Part shown: positions 1-7,512 of the stretch, piece after piece
How positions within the stretch are numbered: the first letter of the stretch is position 1
Layout of the letters: the number at the start of each line of letters is the position of its first letter
Assembly: GCA_002309615.1 (NCBI GenBank)
Contig: DBXT01000073.1
Coordinates: forward strand, 1-24,884
Length of the DNA: 24,884 bases
Direction: 5' to 3'
From: Bacteroidales bacterium UBA1205
GTDB lineage: Bacteria > Bacteroidota > Bacteroidia > Bacteroidales > WCHB1-69
Program-made: the position numbers and the translations under genes
The notes under the pieces: generated by a model
What the model saw: the letters and a program-made list of their open reading frames with translations, nothing else
Told to the model about the DNA's origin: nothing
Database searches by the model: none

Positions 1-1
1 C

Positions 2-592
2 ATGGCAAAATTTGAATTACTTACATTACCTTATTCAGTTAAAGCTCTTGAACCTGTTATATCGGAGCAAACCATTTCTTTTCATCACGGCAAGCATTTA
101 CAAGGCTATGTCAATAATTTGAACAAATTGATAGAAGGCACTCCGTTTGAACAAATGAGTTTGGAGGAGATAGTTGTAAAGTCTGCCGGTGGCATACAAA
201 ACAATGCAGGGCAGATTTTGAATCACAATCTATATTTTTTACAATTCACAGCTCCTTCTTCCGAAGCACTTCCTATTGGAGATGTGGCAACAGCCATTAA
301 CATGCAATATGGTTCTTTTGAAGCCTTTCAAAAGGAATTTGTGCAGGCGGGTTCTACTTTGTTCGGATCGGGTTGGGTATGGCTTGCTTCCGATGCGGAA
401 GGCAAGTTGCATATTACACAAGAAACCAACGCCGCCAATCCCATTCAAAAGGGCTTGGTTCCATTGTTGACATTTGACGTGTGGGAGCATGCTTATTACC
501 TCGATTGGCAGAACCGCCGGGCAGATTATCTTCAAGCTCTTTGGCAAATTGTGGATTGGAAGGTGATAGAGGAGAGGTATAAGAACAGGTAA
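2..592 (+). CDS. sodB: Superoxide dismutase, Fe-type (possibly cambialistic)
   Basis: Cytoplasmic enzyme converting superoxide to oxygen and hydrogen peroxide. The 196 residues match the usual length of the Fe/Mn family, so the gene looks complete although only one base precedes its ATG; promoter and ribosome binding site lie outside the window. The four metal ligands are visible: His28 in FHHGKH, His75 in ILNHNLYF, and Asp159 and His163 in DVWEHAYYLDW. Gln71, four residues before the second His, is the position of the active-site Gln of Fe-type enzymes, which argues for iron. Related Bacteroidales enzymes are known to accept Fe or Mn, so cambialistic activity cannot be excluded. The only downstream hairpin (623-639) lacks a T tract, so no intrinsic terminator is evident. 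Confidence 0.95.
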   Translation: MAKFELLTLPYSVKALEPVISEQTISFHHGKHLQGYVNNLNKLIEGTPFEQMSLEEIVVKSAGGIQNNAGQILNHNLYFLQFTAPSSEALPIGDVATAINMQYGSFEAFQKEFVQAGSTLFGSGWVWLASDAEGKLHITQETNAANPIQKGLVPLLTFDVWEHAYYLDWQNRRADYLQALWQIVDWKVIEERYKNR

Positions 593-663
593 TGTTGGTG
601 AAGGTGGTTGAGTTCCATCATACCGTTTCACAAAAACGGCAATTTCGGGTAAAAATGAAATAA

Positions 664-1227
664 ATGATGGAAGATAACAAATTTCGTGGAAGATATCGTA
701 TCCCATCGGCACGTGCCCAATGGCATAATTATGATGGCGGTGAATATTTTGTAACCGTTTGTACCCGTGACCGCGAACATTATTTCGGTGAAATCACAGG
801 TGGAAAAATGCATTTGTCGGAAATGGGAATGGTTGCTGACAAATGTATGCGGGATATTCCTAATCATTTTCCGCATGTTGACGTTCCGTCGTATGTGATA
901 ATGCCCAATCATGTGCATGCCATTATTGTAATTGATAAAACAAAAATGGGAATACCGATTGTAGAGACGCAAAATTTTGCGGCTCTACAATCGTCCCGAC
1001 AATTGGAATCATTACAAAAATTCGGTCCACAACGTCGTAATTTGGCGTCCGTTGTTCGTGGATTCAAAATCGGTGTTACAAAATATGCCCGACACAACAA
1101 TATTCCATTCGCGTGGCAGACGCGGTTCCACGACCATATTATCCGCAATCAGGATGAAATGGACCATATTACGAGGTACATTGAAAACAATGTGGCAAAA
1201 TGGGAATCGGATGAATGGAACCATTGA
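664..1227 (+). CDS. REP-associated tyrosine transposase (Y1/HUH, IS200-like)
   Basis: Single-strand DNA transposase of the Y1 HUH family, RAYT branch. These nick and join hairpin-forming REP-type repeats rather than move a classical insertion sequence. In the 187 residues the HUH motif is His83-Val-His85 in the block VIMPNHVHAI, and the likely nucleophile is Tyr141 in GVTKYARHN; the typical RAYT ending YIENNVAKW is present at 172-180. Two adjacent ATGs (664 and 667) are both usable. A 38-bp imperfect palindrome (956-993) sits in frame between the HUH block and the Tyr helix, encoding residues 98-110 in a linker. No flanking IS ends or target duplications were found. The gene ends five bases before the convergent DUF4846 gene. 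The catalytic residues are intact, so it is probably a functional domesticated transposase. Confidence 0.88.
   Translation: MMEDNKFRGRYRIPSARAQWHNYDGGEYFVTVCTRDREHYFGEITGGKMHLSEMGMVADKCMRDIPNHFPHVDVPSYVIMPNHVHAIIVIDKTKMGIPIVETQNFAALQSSRQLESLQKFGPQRRNLASVVRGFKIGVTKYARHNNIPFAWQTRFHDHIIRNQDEMDHITRYIENNVAKWESDEWNH
956..993. repeat. 38-bp REP-like palindrome inside the transposase gene
   Basis: Two 19-base arms around a central AAAATTTT, pairing completely except for one A/G mismatch at 967/982. The left arm starts CGATTGTAGAG and the right arm ends CTCTACAATCG. Folded as single-stranded DNA it would make a long hairpin, the kind of substrate RAYT enzymes recognise. The GTAGAG-CGCAAAATTTTGCG-CTCTAC pattern resembles a dispersed palindrome I recall from Bacteroidota and cyanobacterial genomes, but that is from memory and was not checked. 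No second copy was seen in this window. Confidence 0.8.
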
Positions 1228-1232
1228 ACAAC

Positions 1233-2036
1233 CTACCACCCTCGCAGTTCGTTAGCATTAAAGCGGAATACCGACAGCCGCAGTTTGTCGGCATTTTCGT
1301 CAAGGGTGAACCATGGGGAGCGGAAAGGATGTCCCAAATTCCGCATTACATGTATGTTGCGTGCCGGTGTATTGCCTTCCGCCAATAGTAGTATCTTTTT
1401 GCCGGTACGCGGGTTCCGGGCGACGTCAACCACCATTATGGCATGTCCGTATTGGTTGCCGGTCCTGTCTGCTGCAGCATATACAAAAACATCTCCGGGC
1501 TGTATTTCGGCGAGCGGACGCTGCTGCAGCTCGCGGCTGAGCGAGAAGGTGTTGGCTGCATTATAGACCTTTCTGAGATATTTTTCAAATTCCTTTCGGG
1601 AGGAGTCGCCCGTATATTTCATAGTTTTCCCGTTGACATCGTTGAAGCGGATTTCACCGTATCTGCCATGTCGGAAGAGGTATTCCGCACGGAGCCGCAT
1701 GCAGGCGTCGGCACATTGTTCCGCGTTGGAGAGTATAAGCAAATCCACTACCGCATAGCTCAGAAACTGGTAGTTTGCCGTGTCACCGGTGTAAAGCATT
1801 ACTTTTTCGCCTTTCCCTTTCAGCGGAAGAGAGCGGAGGAAGGTGCTGTAGGCGGCGTCGTTGCCGTCAATCCTTTCATAACCATATGGAACCGGAATAT
1901 CTCCGATGGTATTGTAGTTATGCGGATTGCTTGTTCGGGTGTTATGATAAAACCAAGCAACTCCCAATGTGGTAGCAAGCATTACTATTATAAGTATGCC
2001 GAAAAATATAGTCGCGAACTTGTGCCTTTTTAACAT
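1233..2036 (-). CDS. DUF4846 domain protein, membrane-anchored
   Basis: Protein of unknown function, 267 residues. An uncleaved signal or single membrane helix lies at about residues 9-29, so the rest should face the periplasm. The DUF4846 pattern is recognisable: YGYERI (51-56), FLRSLPLK (66-73), AVVDL (95-99), EQCADACMRLRAEYLF (106-121), GDVFVY (181-186) and GHAIMVVDVA (197-206). The conserved Cys108, the GDV block and His198 recall NlpC/P60- or CHAP-type cysteine peptidases, but that is only a motif-level guess. It lies 20 bases downstream of prfB on the same strand and is probably cotranscribed with it. The gene is GC-rich compared with its neighbours (33 of 60 bases in 1261-1320, 38 of 60 in 1501-1560, against about 22 of 60 at 2281-2340 in prfB), which may indicate separate origin. 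Confidence 0.8.
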   Translation of the reverse strand: MLKRHKFATIFFGILIIVMLATTLGVAWFYHNTRTSNPHNYNTIGDIPVPYGYERIDGNDAAYSTFLRSLPLKGKGEKVMLYTGDTANYQFLSYAVVDLLILSNAEQCADACMRLRAEYLFRHGRYGEIRFNDVNGKTMKYTGDSSRKEFEKYLRKVYNAANTFSLSRELQQRPLAEIQPGDVFVYAAADRTGNQYGHAIMVVDVARNPRTGKKILLLAEGNTPARNIHVMRNLGHPFRSPWFTLDENADKLRLSVFRFNANELRGW

Positions 2037-2056
2037 TTTATTTATTATGTAAATAT

Positions 2057-3146
2057 TTATCCCTTATTCCCGAATTCCATCAGATAGGCTTTAATAAATC
2101 CGTCCAAGTCACCATCCAATACGGCTTGTGCGTTGCCTGTTTCAAAGCCGGTGCGGGTGTCTTTAACCAATTTATACGGGTGGAGAACATAGTTTCGTAT
2201 TTGAGAGCCCCATTCTATTTTCTTTTTGTTGTTTTCCATCTCGTCTATTTTGGCATGTTTTTTTTGCAATTCTATCTCATAAAGTCTGGATTTGAGCATT
2301 TGCATTGCTTTTTCTTTATTTTGAGATTGGAATCGGGTGATTTGACATTCTATCACGATATCCGTAGGGATGTGATGCAGTCTGACTGCCGTTTCCACTT
2401 TGTTGACATTTTGTCCGCCCGGACCGCTGCTACGGAAGGTGTCCCATTCTATTTCATTGGGGTTGATGTCTATATTAATGTCATCGTTTATCATCGGGCA
2501 TACAAATACCGATGCAAAGGAGGTGTGGCGACGATTGGCAGCATCGAACGGAGATAGCCGCACCAAGCGGTGTACACCGCTTTCGCCTTTTAGATTGCCG
2601 TATGCATAGTCTCCTTCCAATTCTATGGTTACCGATTTTATTCCGGCAACATCGCCTTCCAAACGGTCAATTTCTTTGATTTTAAAATGATGATCTTCCG
2701 CCCATCGGCTGTACATGCGTAAAAGCATTTCTGCCCAATCCTGACTTTCGGTGCCTCCTGCCCCTGAATTGATGGAGATGGTAGCGCCTAAACTATCTTC
2801 TTCACCCGAAAGCATACGTTTAAATTCCATATCGTTGATGGCGGTAATAGCTTTTTGGTAGATGTTTTGCAGTTCTTCTTCGGTAATATCGCCGGAGGAG
2901 AAAAATTCCAACGCCAATTTAAATTCCGCCACCATGCTTTCCATATTGGCATAGGCATCGGTCCATATTTTGAGTTCGTTGATATGTTTTAGCGTTTTTT
3001 CGGCCTCTTGAGCGTTGTCCCAAAAATGCGGTGCGTGACTTTCCTCTTCTTTTTCTGCAATAATTTTCAACTTGTTATCTATGTCAAAGACACCTCCTTA
3101 TTTCGGAGGACCTTTGGAGCATATTTTTGAGTTCGAAATCGTTCAT
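2057..3146 (-). CDS. prfB: Peptide chain release factor 2, with programmed +1 frameshift
   Basis: Reads UGA and UAA stop codons in the ribosomal A site and triggers peptide release. Translation begins at the ATG at 3146-3144. After 20 codons an in-frame TGA is met at 3086-3084, inside AGGAGG TGT CTT TGA C; a +1 shift skips one base and continues at GAC (3085). The product is then about 362 residues, normal for the family, and the junction reads RRCL-DIDNK like the family consensus. The stop-recognition tripeptide SPF is at about 198-200 and the peptidyl-transferase GGQ at about 243-245 of the full protein. Without the shift only a 20-residue peptide is made. An open frame from the TTG at 3070 covers most of the gene, but that codon is an internal Leu and not the start. 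DUF4846 follows after 20 bases. Confidence 0.96.
3084..3098 (-). promoter_or_regulatory. prfB: RF2 autoregulatory +1 frameshift site
   Basis: Read on the minus strand this is AGGAGG-TGT-CTT-TGA, followed by C at 3083. It has the classical elements of the bacterial prfB site: an internal Shine-Dalgarno-like AGGAGG three bases before the slippery CTT, then the weak stop context TGAC. In known cases low RF2 slows termination at this TGA and favours the slip, giving negative feedback on RF2 level. Confidence 0.93.
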
Positions 3147-3164
3147 TTTCTATATATATTTCTG

Positions 3165-3172
3165 CAAAGATA
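3165..3172 (-). promoter_or_regulatory. Bacteroidota -7 box for prfB
   Basis: Minus strand TATCTTTG, an exact match to the TAnnTTTG -7 element of Bacteroidota sigma factor, 18 bases before the prfB ATG at 3146 in the short gap after recX. A T/A-rich tract lies upstream, with no clear -33 TTTG. It suggests that prfB has its own promoter besides any read-through from recX. Confidence 0.6.
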
Positions 3173-3195
3173 AAATTTTTTTTTCGGAATGGAAG

Positions 3196-3675
3196 TTATA
3201 TGGTAATTTCAGAGTTGATAGCGGTATTAATATCTTCCATGTTGTATCCTTTTGACAATAGATATCGCATCAATTTGGCACGTTGGGAGTAGGTGAGATT
3301 TTCAGGATGTGCGTGCAACCATTTTTGTATCAGGTGCTGTAATTTTTCTTGGTATGCAGTATCGTTGATGGTTTGTAATGCCGATAATATACAAGGGGTG
3401 CTGATGTGTTTTGCTCTTAATGAGGCTATTATCTTGTTTTTGCCCCATCCTTTTATCTTGAATTTTCCTTGAATAAAAGCGTGGGCATAACGATATTCGT
3501 TGATATAGCCTTCGCTTATCAAATCACAAATCACCGATTCTATCGCATCGGCATCCATTCCGTATTGGCTTAGTTTTGCCCTTACCTCGGATTGGCAGTG
3601 TTCGGAAGCTGCGCAATAGTGTTTTATTTTTTCTATGGCTTGCAGGGTAGTGATGATTTTTTTGGCAGCACACAT
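3196..3675 (-). CDS. recX: Regulatory protein RecX
   Basis: Modulator of RecA: in studied bacteria RecX binds the RecA filament and limits its extension and activity in the cytoplasm. The 159-residue protein has the family layout of short three-helix repeats. The diagnostic stretch is DLISEGYINEYRYAHAFIQG (residues 51-70), followed by a Lys/Gly-rich segment, GWGKNKI, and then IIASLRAKHI. It starts with an ATG three bases after the stop of the PaaI-like thioesterase gene, so the two are almost certainly cotranscribed and possibly translationally coupled. No recA is present in the window. prfB follows on the same strand behind its own apparent promoter. Confidence 0.88.
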   Translation of the reverse strand: MCAAKKIITTLQAIEKIKHYCAASEHCQSEVRAKLSQYGMDADAIESVICDLISEGYINEYRYAHAFIQGKFKIKGWGKNKIIASLRAKHISTPCILSALQTINDTAYQEKLQHLIQKWLHAHPENLTYSQRAKLMRYLLSKGYNMEDINTAINSEITI

Positions 3676-3678
3676 ATT

Positions 3679-4155
3679 TTATAAATAAAAATCTTCTTGT
3701 CGGGTGGGGAAACGATATTTTTCTATGCTTTCTTCTTTGGAAAACATATAATATATAACTTCCGCTTTGGCACATACTTCATGTTGCGAATTGTATATAT
3801 AGGCGTCAATATAGCAAAAATTATAGATGATTTTTTTTATCTTTCCTTCCACTGTTATTTTGCCCTTATCGCTATCTAATTTTTTACAATAACGCACCGA
3901 CATGTGGCTGGTAACGCCGGCACAATGCTCTTTTATGTACAATGTCCATGCCGCTATTTCGTCCAATAGCACGGCTTGTATGCCTCCATGTATACACGTG
4001 GGATAGCCTTCATAGTTTTGTGAAGGTTCCCATTCGGTTTTTACATATTCATCTTCTTCGTAAAATTGCAAGTGCAAGCCTATGGGATTGTGCGGACCAC
4101 AGGCAAAACAATTATATTCTTCGTCTGCAAAAACGTTTTTGATATATCTTTTCAT
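3679..4155 (-). CDS. PaaI-family hotdog thioesterase
   Basis: Predicted acyl-CoA thioesterase of the hotdog fold, 158 residues, cytoplasmic. The N-terminal block CFACGPHNPIGLHLQFY (16-32) and the catalytic-helix block CIHGGIQAVLLDEIAAW (54-70) are typical, with His56-Gly-Gly before the central hotdog helix and Asp65/Glu66 as candidate catalytic acids. Substrate cannot be told from sequence. The gene sits between the GatB/YqeY-domain gene (70 bases upstream) and recX (three bases downstream). No TAnnTTTG box is seen immediately upstream, although the upstream gap holds a small hairpin at 4177-4196. Confidence 0.82.
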   Translation of the reverse strand: MKRYIKNVFADEEYNCFACGPHNPIGLHLQFYEEDEYVKTEWEPSQNYEGYPTCIHGGIQAVLLDEIAAWTLYIKEHCAGVTSHMSVRYCKKLDSDKGKITVEGKIKKIIYNFCYIDAYIYNSQHEVCAKAEVIYYMFSKEESIEKYRFPTRQEDFYL

Positions 4156-4176
4156 GAAATAAAAATATTCCGCTTA

Positions 4177-4196
4177 TGCTATTGTAAGCAATAGCA
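4177..4196. repeat. Short hairpin between yqeY-like and thioesterase genes
   Basis: Perfect 8-bp inverted repeat TGCTATTG / CAATAGCA with a four-base loop. On the minus strand, the direction of the flanking genes, no T tract follows directly, so it is a poor intrinsic terminator. It could slow transcription or stabilise a processed mRNA end. Role unknown. Confidence 0.4.
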
Positions 4197-4225
4197 AAGC
4201 AAGAACTCTTTTTTTTAGGGGTGAT

Positions 4226-4672
4226 TTATTTTAGTAATGATTTGACTATTTCGGCAATGGTTTTGTTGTCGGCTTTTCCTGCAAAGAATTTACCGGCAAT
4301 ACCCATTAGCTTACCCATATCTTTAATGCCTGTAATGCCGTTTTGGGCTATTAAGGATTGAAGTTGTGTTTTGATGGCCTCAGCACTGAGTTGTTCGGGT
4401 AAATATTTGGATATAATTTCCAATTGACCGAGTTCTTCTTGACAAAGGTCTTCTCTGCCTTGAGCCTTGTACATCTCTGCCGATTCTTTACGTTGTTTTG
4501 CCATTTTTTGTAATGTGGCCATTTCCACCTCAGGAGTAATATCCCCGATATTTTTATCGGTTTTGAGCAGTAAAATGGCAGACTTTATGGCTCGTAAAGC
4601 GTCCAGACTTTTTTTATCTTTTGCCAACATGGCGGTTTTTATGTCGTTGTTAATGGTTTGTTCTAAACTCAT
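4226..4672 (-). CDS. GatB/YqeY domain-containing protein
   Basis: Small cytoplasmic protein of 148 residues matching the stand-alone YqeY family, which shares its helical domain with the tail of the GatB subunit of tRNA-dependent amidotransferase. Typical features are the N-terminal DIKTAMLAKDKKSLDALRAIKSA region (10-32), QRKESAEMYKAQGREDL (about 60-76), the YLPEQLS motif (89-95), and a C-terminal GKLMGIAGKFFAGKADNKTI segment (about 119-138). The molecular role of the stand-alone family is not well established; a link to tRNA handling is inferred from GatB. It lies 31 bases downstream of the small lipoprotein gene and 70 bases upstream of the thioesterase gene on the same strand. Confidence 0.85.
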   Translation of the reverse strand: MSLEQTINNDIKTAMLAKDKKSLDALRAIKSAILLLKTDKNIGDITPEVEMATLQKMAKQRKESAEMYKAQGREDLCQEELGQLEIISKYLPEQLSAEAIKTQLQSLIAQNGITGIKDMGKLMGIAGKFFAGKADNKTIAEIVKSLLK

Positions 4673-4703
4673 AATGTATTTTTGTTATGTTAATAAAGTT
4701 CGA

Positions 4704-5153
4704 TTATTCTATAGTCGGTTCTTCATCTTCGGTGTCGTCATTGTCGGTCACCTCATTGGATTCAAAAACACCGTCTTCATTAACGGTAAATATCACCGAT
4801 TCCATAATGTAGTTTTCTCCGTCGGTGGTGCGTTTGAGTATGTAGGTGAAATGATCGGAGGTGTCGTTGAAATAGGGTTTAAAATCATTGGCGTGCAATA
4901 TAATGGCAGCAACAGATTCTCTGTATTTGAGGTGTGCTTTTATATCGCAATTTTTTTGTTGTTCGCCTTTGTAATAAAAATCTCCCACCCATAGCAATTT
5001 GATGGTTCCCATTATGGCTTTAACGCTTATTTCATCAGTTTGTTCGGCAAAATGATATTCTAAATAGGCATTGTAGTTTTCTTGTTGGCGTTGGCATGAT
5101 GTGATGATAAGCACGCAACATGCAATAATTGATAAAATGCTAACTCTTTTCAT
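4704..5153 (-). CDS. Small putative lipoprotein, unknown function
   Basis: 149-residue protein that I do not recognise. The N terminus is a lipoprotein signal: basic MKR, a hydrophobic stretch, and a lipobox IITSC placing the lipidated Cys at residue 20. The mature part is mostly polar and contains VFESNEVTDNDDTEDEEP near its acidic end. The segment from about 30 to 130 has alternating hydrophobic and polar residues compatible with a beta-rich domain, for example HFTYILKRTTDGENYIMESV. It is the first gene of the minus-strand cluster running to DUF4846, with its own -7 box just upstream, and is divergent from the glycogen synthase-like gene. An envelope lipoprotein is the only supported statement. 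Confidence 0.7.
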   Translation of the reverse strand: MKRVSILSIIACCVLIITSCQRQQENYNAYLEYHFAEQTDEISVKAIMGTIKLLWVGDFYYKGEQQKNCDIKAHLKYRESVAAIILHANDFKPYFNDTSDHFTYILKRTTDGENYIMESVIFTVNEDGVFESNEVTDNDDTEDEEPTIE

Positions 5154-5182
5154 GTTATTATATTTAAATTTGTTTACGGGTG

Positions 5183-5190
5183 CAAAAGTA
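5183..5190 (-). promoter_or_regulatory. Bacteroidota -7 box for the lipoprotein gene cluster
   Basis: Minus strand TACTTTTG, matching TAnnTTTG, about 30 bases upstream of the lipoprotein ATG. It lies in the 186-base AT-rich divergent gap 5154-5339, which otherwise holds only the opposite promoter at 5308-5315. Confidence 0.5.
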
Positions 5191-5307
5191 TAAAAAAAAT
5201 ATCAGTTGAAAGATACAAACATAAAAAACTTTTAAATAAAAATGGAAAATTGTAGTAAGATGATGTAAAAAAAGAGTAAAAACAGGGTATATTTGAAAAA
5301 AAAATTG

Positions 5308-5315
5308 TATCTTTG
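5308..5315 (+). promoter_or_regulatory. Bacteroidota -7 box for glycogen synthase-like/DUF4270/glmS operon
   Basis: TATCTTTG, an exact TAnnTTTG match, 24 bases before the ATG at 5340. The next TTTG upstream (5292) is only 12 bases away, shorter than the usual ~19-base spacing, so the -33 element is uncertain. Confidence 0.6.
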
Positions 5316-5339
5316 CAAGATAATTAGAAGAAGTGTATT

Positions 5340-6146
5340 ATGTCAGTAGAAAGGATTTTGTTTGTTAATCAGGAGATTACACCATATTTAGAAGCATCAT
5401 ACATGTCCATTATAGGACGTTATCTGCCTCAGAGCATTCAGGAACAAGGAATAGAAATTCGTACCTTTATGCCTCGATATGGAATGATTAACGAACGCAG
5501 AAATCAATTACATGAAGTTATCAGACTGTCAGGGCAAAATATAGTTATTAACGATAATGACCATGCTTTGGTGGTAAAGGTGGCTTCTATACAGTCTATC
5601 AGAATGCAAACCTATTTTATCGACAGCGAAGAATATTTCCTGCGCAAAGAAATATTGGTGGATAAATCGGGCAAAGCATTCTCGGATAATGATGAAAGAG
5701 CTATTTTTTATGCTAAAGGAGTAGTTGAGACGGTTAAGAATTTGGGCTGGAGTCCTGATATTATTCATTGTCACGGCTGGATATCTTGTTTAATTCCGTT
5801 GTTTGTGAAAACGGTATATATGGATAATCCCTTGTTTGCCAATTCTAAAATTGTGTATTCGGTGTATAACGATGCATTTGACAAAAATCTCAACCGTTCT
5901 ATGGTTTCCAAGTTAAAAGCATGCGGGGTACCGGCAAAAGATGCGGCAAATTATAAAATGGCTAATTATGATGTCACCACCCGTTTGGCAATGCAATATG
6001 CGGACGCTACCGTAATATCCCACGAGGATGTGGATGAATCGTATCGTAAATATGCATTGGAATTAAATACACCTACATTTGAGCATAAACAAGAGCAATA
6101 TGCAGATGATTATTTAGCTTTGTACAATCAAATCATACAAAAGTAA
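5340..6146 (+). CDS. Glycogen/starch synthase-like protein, N-terminal (GT5) half only
   Basis: 268-residue protein resembling only the N-terminal Rossmann domain of glycogen synthase, which normally has about 470 residues and two domains. Recognisable parts are the start RILFVNQEITPYLEAS (5-20), the PRYG segment (45-48) and DIIHCHGW (140-147), which corresponds to the VVHAHDW region of true synthases. The C-terminal nucleotide-sugar-binding domain is absent, and the N-terminal Lys-x-Gly-Gly loop that binds ADP-glucose is replaced by LEASYMS. Glycogen synthesis is therefore unlikely. Proteins of this short form are, from memory, standard in Bacteroidales next to DUF4270, so this is probably the family's normal length and not a broken gene. 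It is first in an operon with DUF4270 (19-base gap) and glmS. Its true role is unknown. Confidence 0.8.
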   Translation: MSVERILFVNQEITPYLEASYMSIIGRYLPQSIQEQGIEIRTFMPRYGMINERRNQLHEVIRLSGQNIVINDNDHALVVKVASIQSIRMQTYFIDSEEYFLRKEILVDKSGKAFSDNDERAIFYAKGVVETVKNLGWSPDIIHCHGWISCLIPLFVKTVYMDNPLFANSKIVYSVYNDAFDKNLNRSMVSKLKACGVPAKDAANYKMANYDVTTRLAMQYADATVISHEDVDESYRKYALELNTPTFEHKQEQYADDYLALYNQIIQK

Positions 6147-6165
6147 ATATCTAAAAAGTATCGTT

Positions 6166-7506
6166 TTGAAAAGACAACTGTTTAAATTAGGATATCTACT
6201 AATCCCTTTATTGTTTGTAGTTACTTCTTGTAAAGAAGAAAACGGAGAGGTGGGAATGAAACTCCAACCACAGGATGAATTACTCAACACCTTGTTTTTT
6301 GATACAGCCACGGTGGAAGCATATTCTGTGATGCAAGATGACAGCATTGTCACCAATGGTGTTGCCGCCAATATGTTAGGATATATGATAGATCCTATTT
6401 TCGGACAAGTGCAAGCAGGATTTTATGTGCAATGCCGTTTGGCATCGTTTGGAGCTCAATTCGGTGAAGGTGCCGCAAGCGATTCCTTGATACTAACATT
6501 GGTATATAACAATCCTTATGGCGACACTTTGAGTCCGTTCAGGGTAAGAGTGTATGAATTGCAAGAAGATTTGGTGCGTGGTCGAAAATATTATGCCCAT
6601 ACTTCTTTGCAACACGATGCGGAAAATTTGGTGGATGAAAATCAATTGTCGTGGATATATCCCACCCCGAATGTGAAAGATACGGCTATCGGTTCCGTGG
6701 TGATGCGTATTCCGTTGAAAACTTCTTTTGCCGACAGTAAATTTATTTCAAAATCAAATAGCTCTGAATTTCAGTCCACAGCGGCATTCTTGAATTATTT
6801 TAAAGGTTTGTACGTAATAGCCGATTATTGTCAAGGAGACGGAAGTGTGGTTTCGGTGAATCTGACCAATGATAATTCATTGTTGACCATGTATTATCAT
6901 AATAATGAAAGTGCTCAAAAAACCTATCGTTTTGTTATCAGCGATTCTTCCATACGGGTAGGATATATCAATCATAACGATTATCAAGACGCAGATGCGG
7001 ATTTGCAAGCACAAATGCAGGGTAATACAGTTTCTGCTTCCGAGCGTTTGTTTTTTCAAACGGGAATGGGGGTGAAAACCATTGTCAAGTTTCCGTATAT
7101 TCAAAACATGTTTAAAGATAAGCGTGTGATTATACACAGAGCGGAATTAGTGGCTACCCGCATAGACGATTCGGACACAAACAAATACAGTGTGCCTTCT
7201 TCTTTGTTAGTGAATTATTATGATACAATAAAACAATATTTGGTTACGGTGCCGGACTATACTCTTGGAAATGATTATTTCGGAGGTGTATATAATAAGA
7301 AAACCAATGAGTATAGAATACGTATTACCAAGCAATTACAATACATGTTAGACGGCGGGGTGAATGCAGACCAATTAAATATGTTTATAGCCGCTACCGC
7401 TACTCGCATGTCTCGTTTGGTGGTATACGGCACACAACCAGCCACCGATGAAAACAAACGTTTTCGGTTGGAAGTACATTATTCATTGTTGCAAGATAAA
7501 AAATAG
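6166..7506 (+). CDS. DUF4270 family lipoprotein
   Basis: Surface or outer-membrane lipoprotein of unknown function, 446 residues. The start is the TTG at 6166: no ATG is available upstream, and beginning here gives a proper lipoprotein signal (MKRQLFKLGYLLIPLLFVV followed by lipobox VTSC, Cys22). The mature part shows the DUF4270 pattern: an early LQPQDELLNTLFFDTATVEA (33-52), then MLGYMIDPIFGQVQAGFYVQ (70-89), alternating beta-type stretches with LILTLVYNNPYGD, and an ending RLEVHYSLLQDKK. The gene lies 19 bases after the glycogen synthase-like gene and 6 bases before glmS, so all three are likely on one transcript. A tie to envelope polysaccharide is suggested by GlmS but not shown. Confidence 0.85.
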   Translation: MKRQLFKLGYLLIPLLFVVTSCKEENGEVGMKLQPQDELLNTLFFDTATVEAYSVMQDDSIVTNGVAANMLGYMIDPIFGQVQAGFYVQCRLASFGAQFGEGAASDSLILTLVYNNPYGDTLSPFRVRVYELQEDLVRGRKYYAHTSLQHDAENLVDENQLSWIYPTPNVKDTAIGSVVMRIPLKTSFADSKFISKSNSSEFQSTAAFLNYFKGLYVIADYCQGDGSVVSVNLTNDNSLLTMYYHNNESAQKTYRFVISDSSIRVGYINHNDYQDADADLQAQMQGNTVSASERLFFQTGMGVKTIVKFPYIQNMFKDKRVIIHRAELVATRIDDSDTNKYSVPSSLLVNYYDTIKQYLVTVPDYTLGNDYFGGVYNKKTNEYRIRITKQLQYMLDGGVNADQLNMFIAATATRMSRLVVYGTQPATDENKRFRLEVHYSLLQDKK

Positions 7507-7512
7507 AATATA

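Noticed and set aside
623..639. Hairpin CCGTTT/AAACGG after sodB as a terminator
   Set aside because: The stem is only 6 bp and no T tract follows; it is kept as a weak inverted repeat only.
1443..2033. Long open frame on the plus strand (about 196 codons) opposite DUF4846
   Set aside because: It is antisense to a gene with clear family motifs; the translation shows no recognisable domain, and the frame is open because the region is GC-rich.
4467..4994. 175-codon plus-strand open frame across the yqeY-like and lipoprotein genes
   Set aside because: It spans the boundary of two well-supported minus-strand genes, and its hydrophobic translation is typical of antisense AT-rich sequence.
7507..7512. 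glmS ribozyme or riboswitch upstream of glmS
   Set aside because: Only six bases separate DUF4270 from glmS, and no ribozyme-like leader exists.
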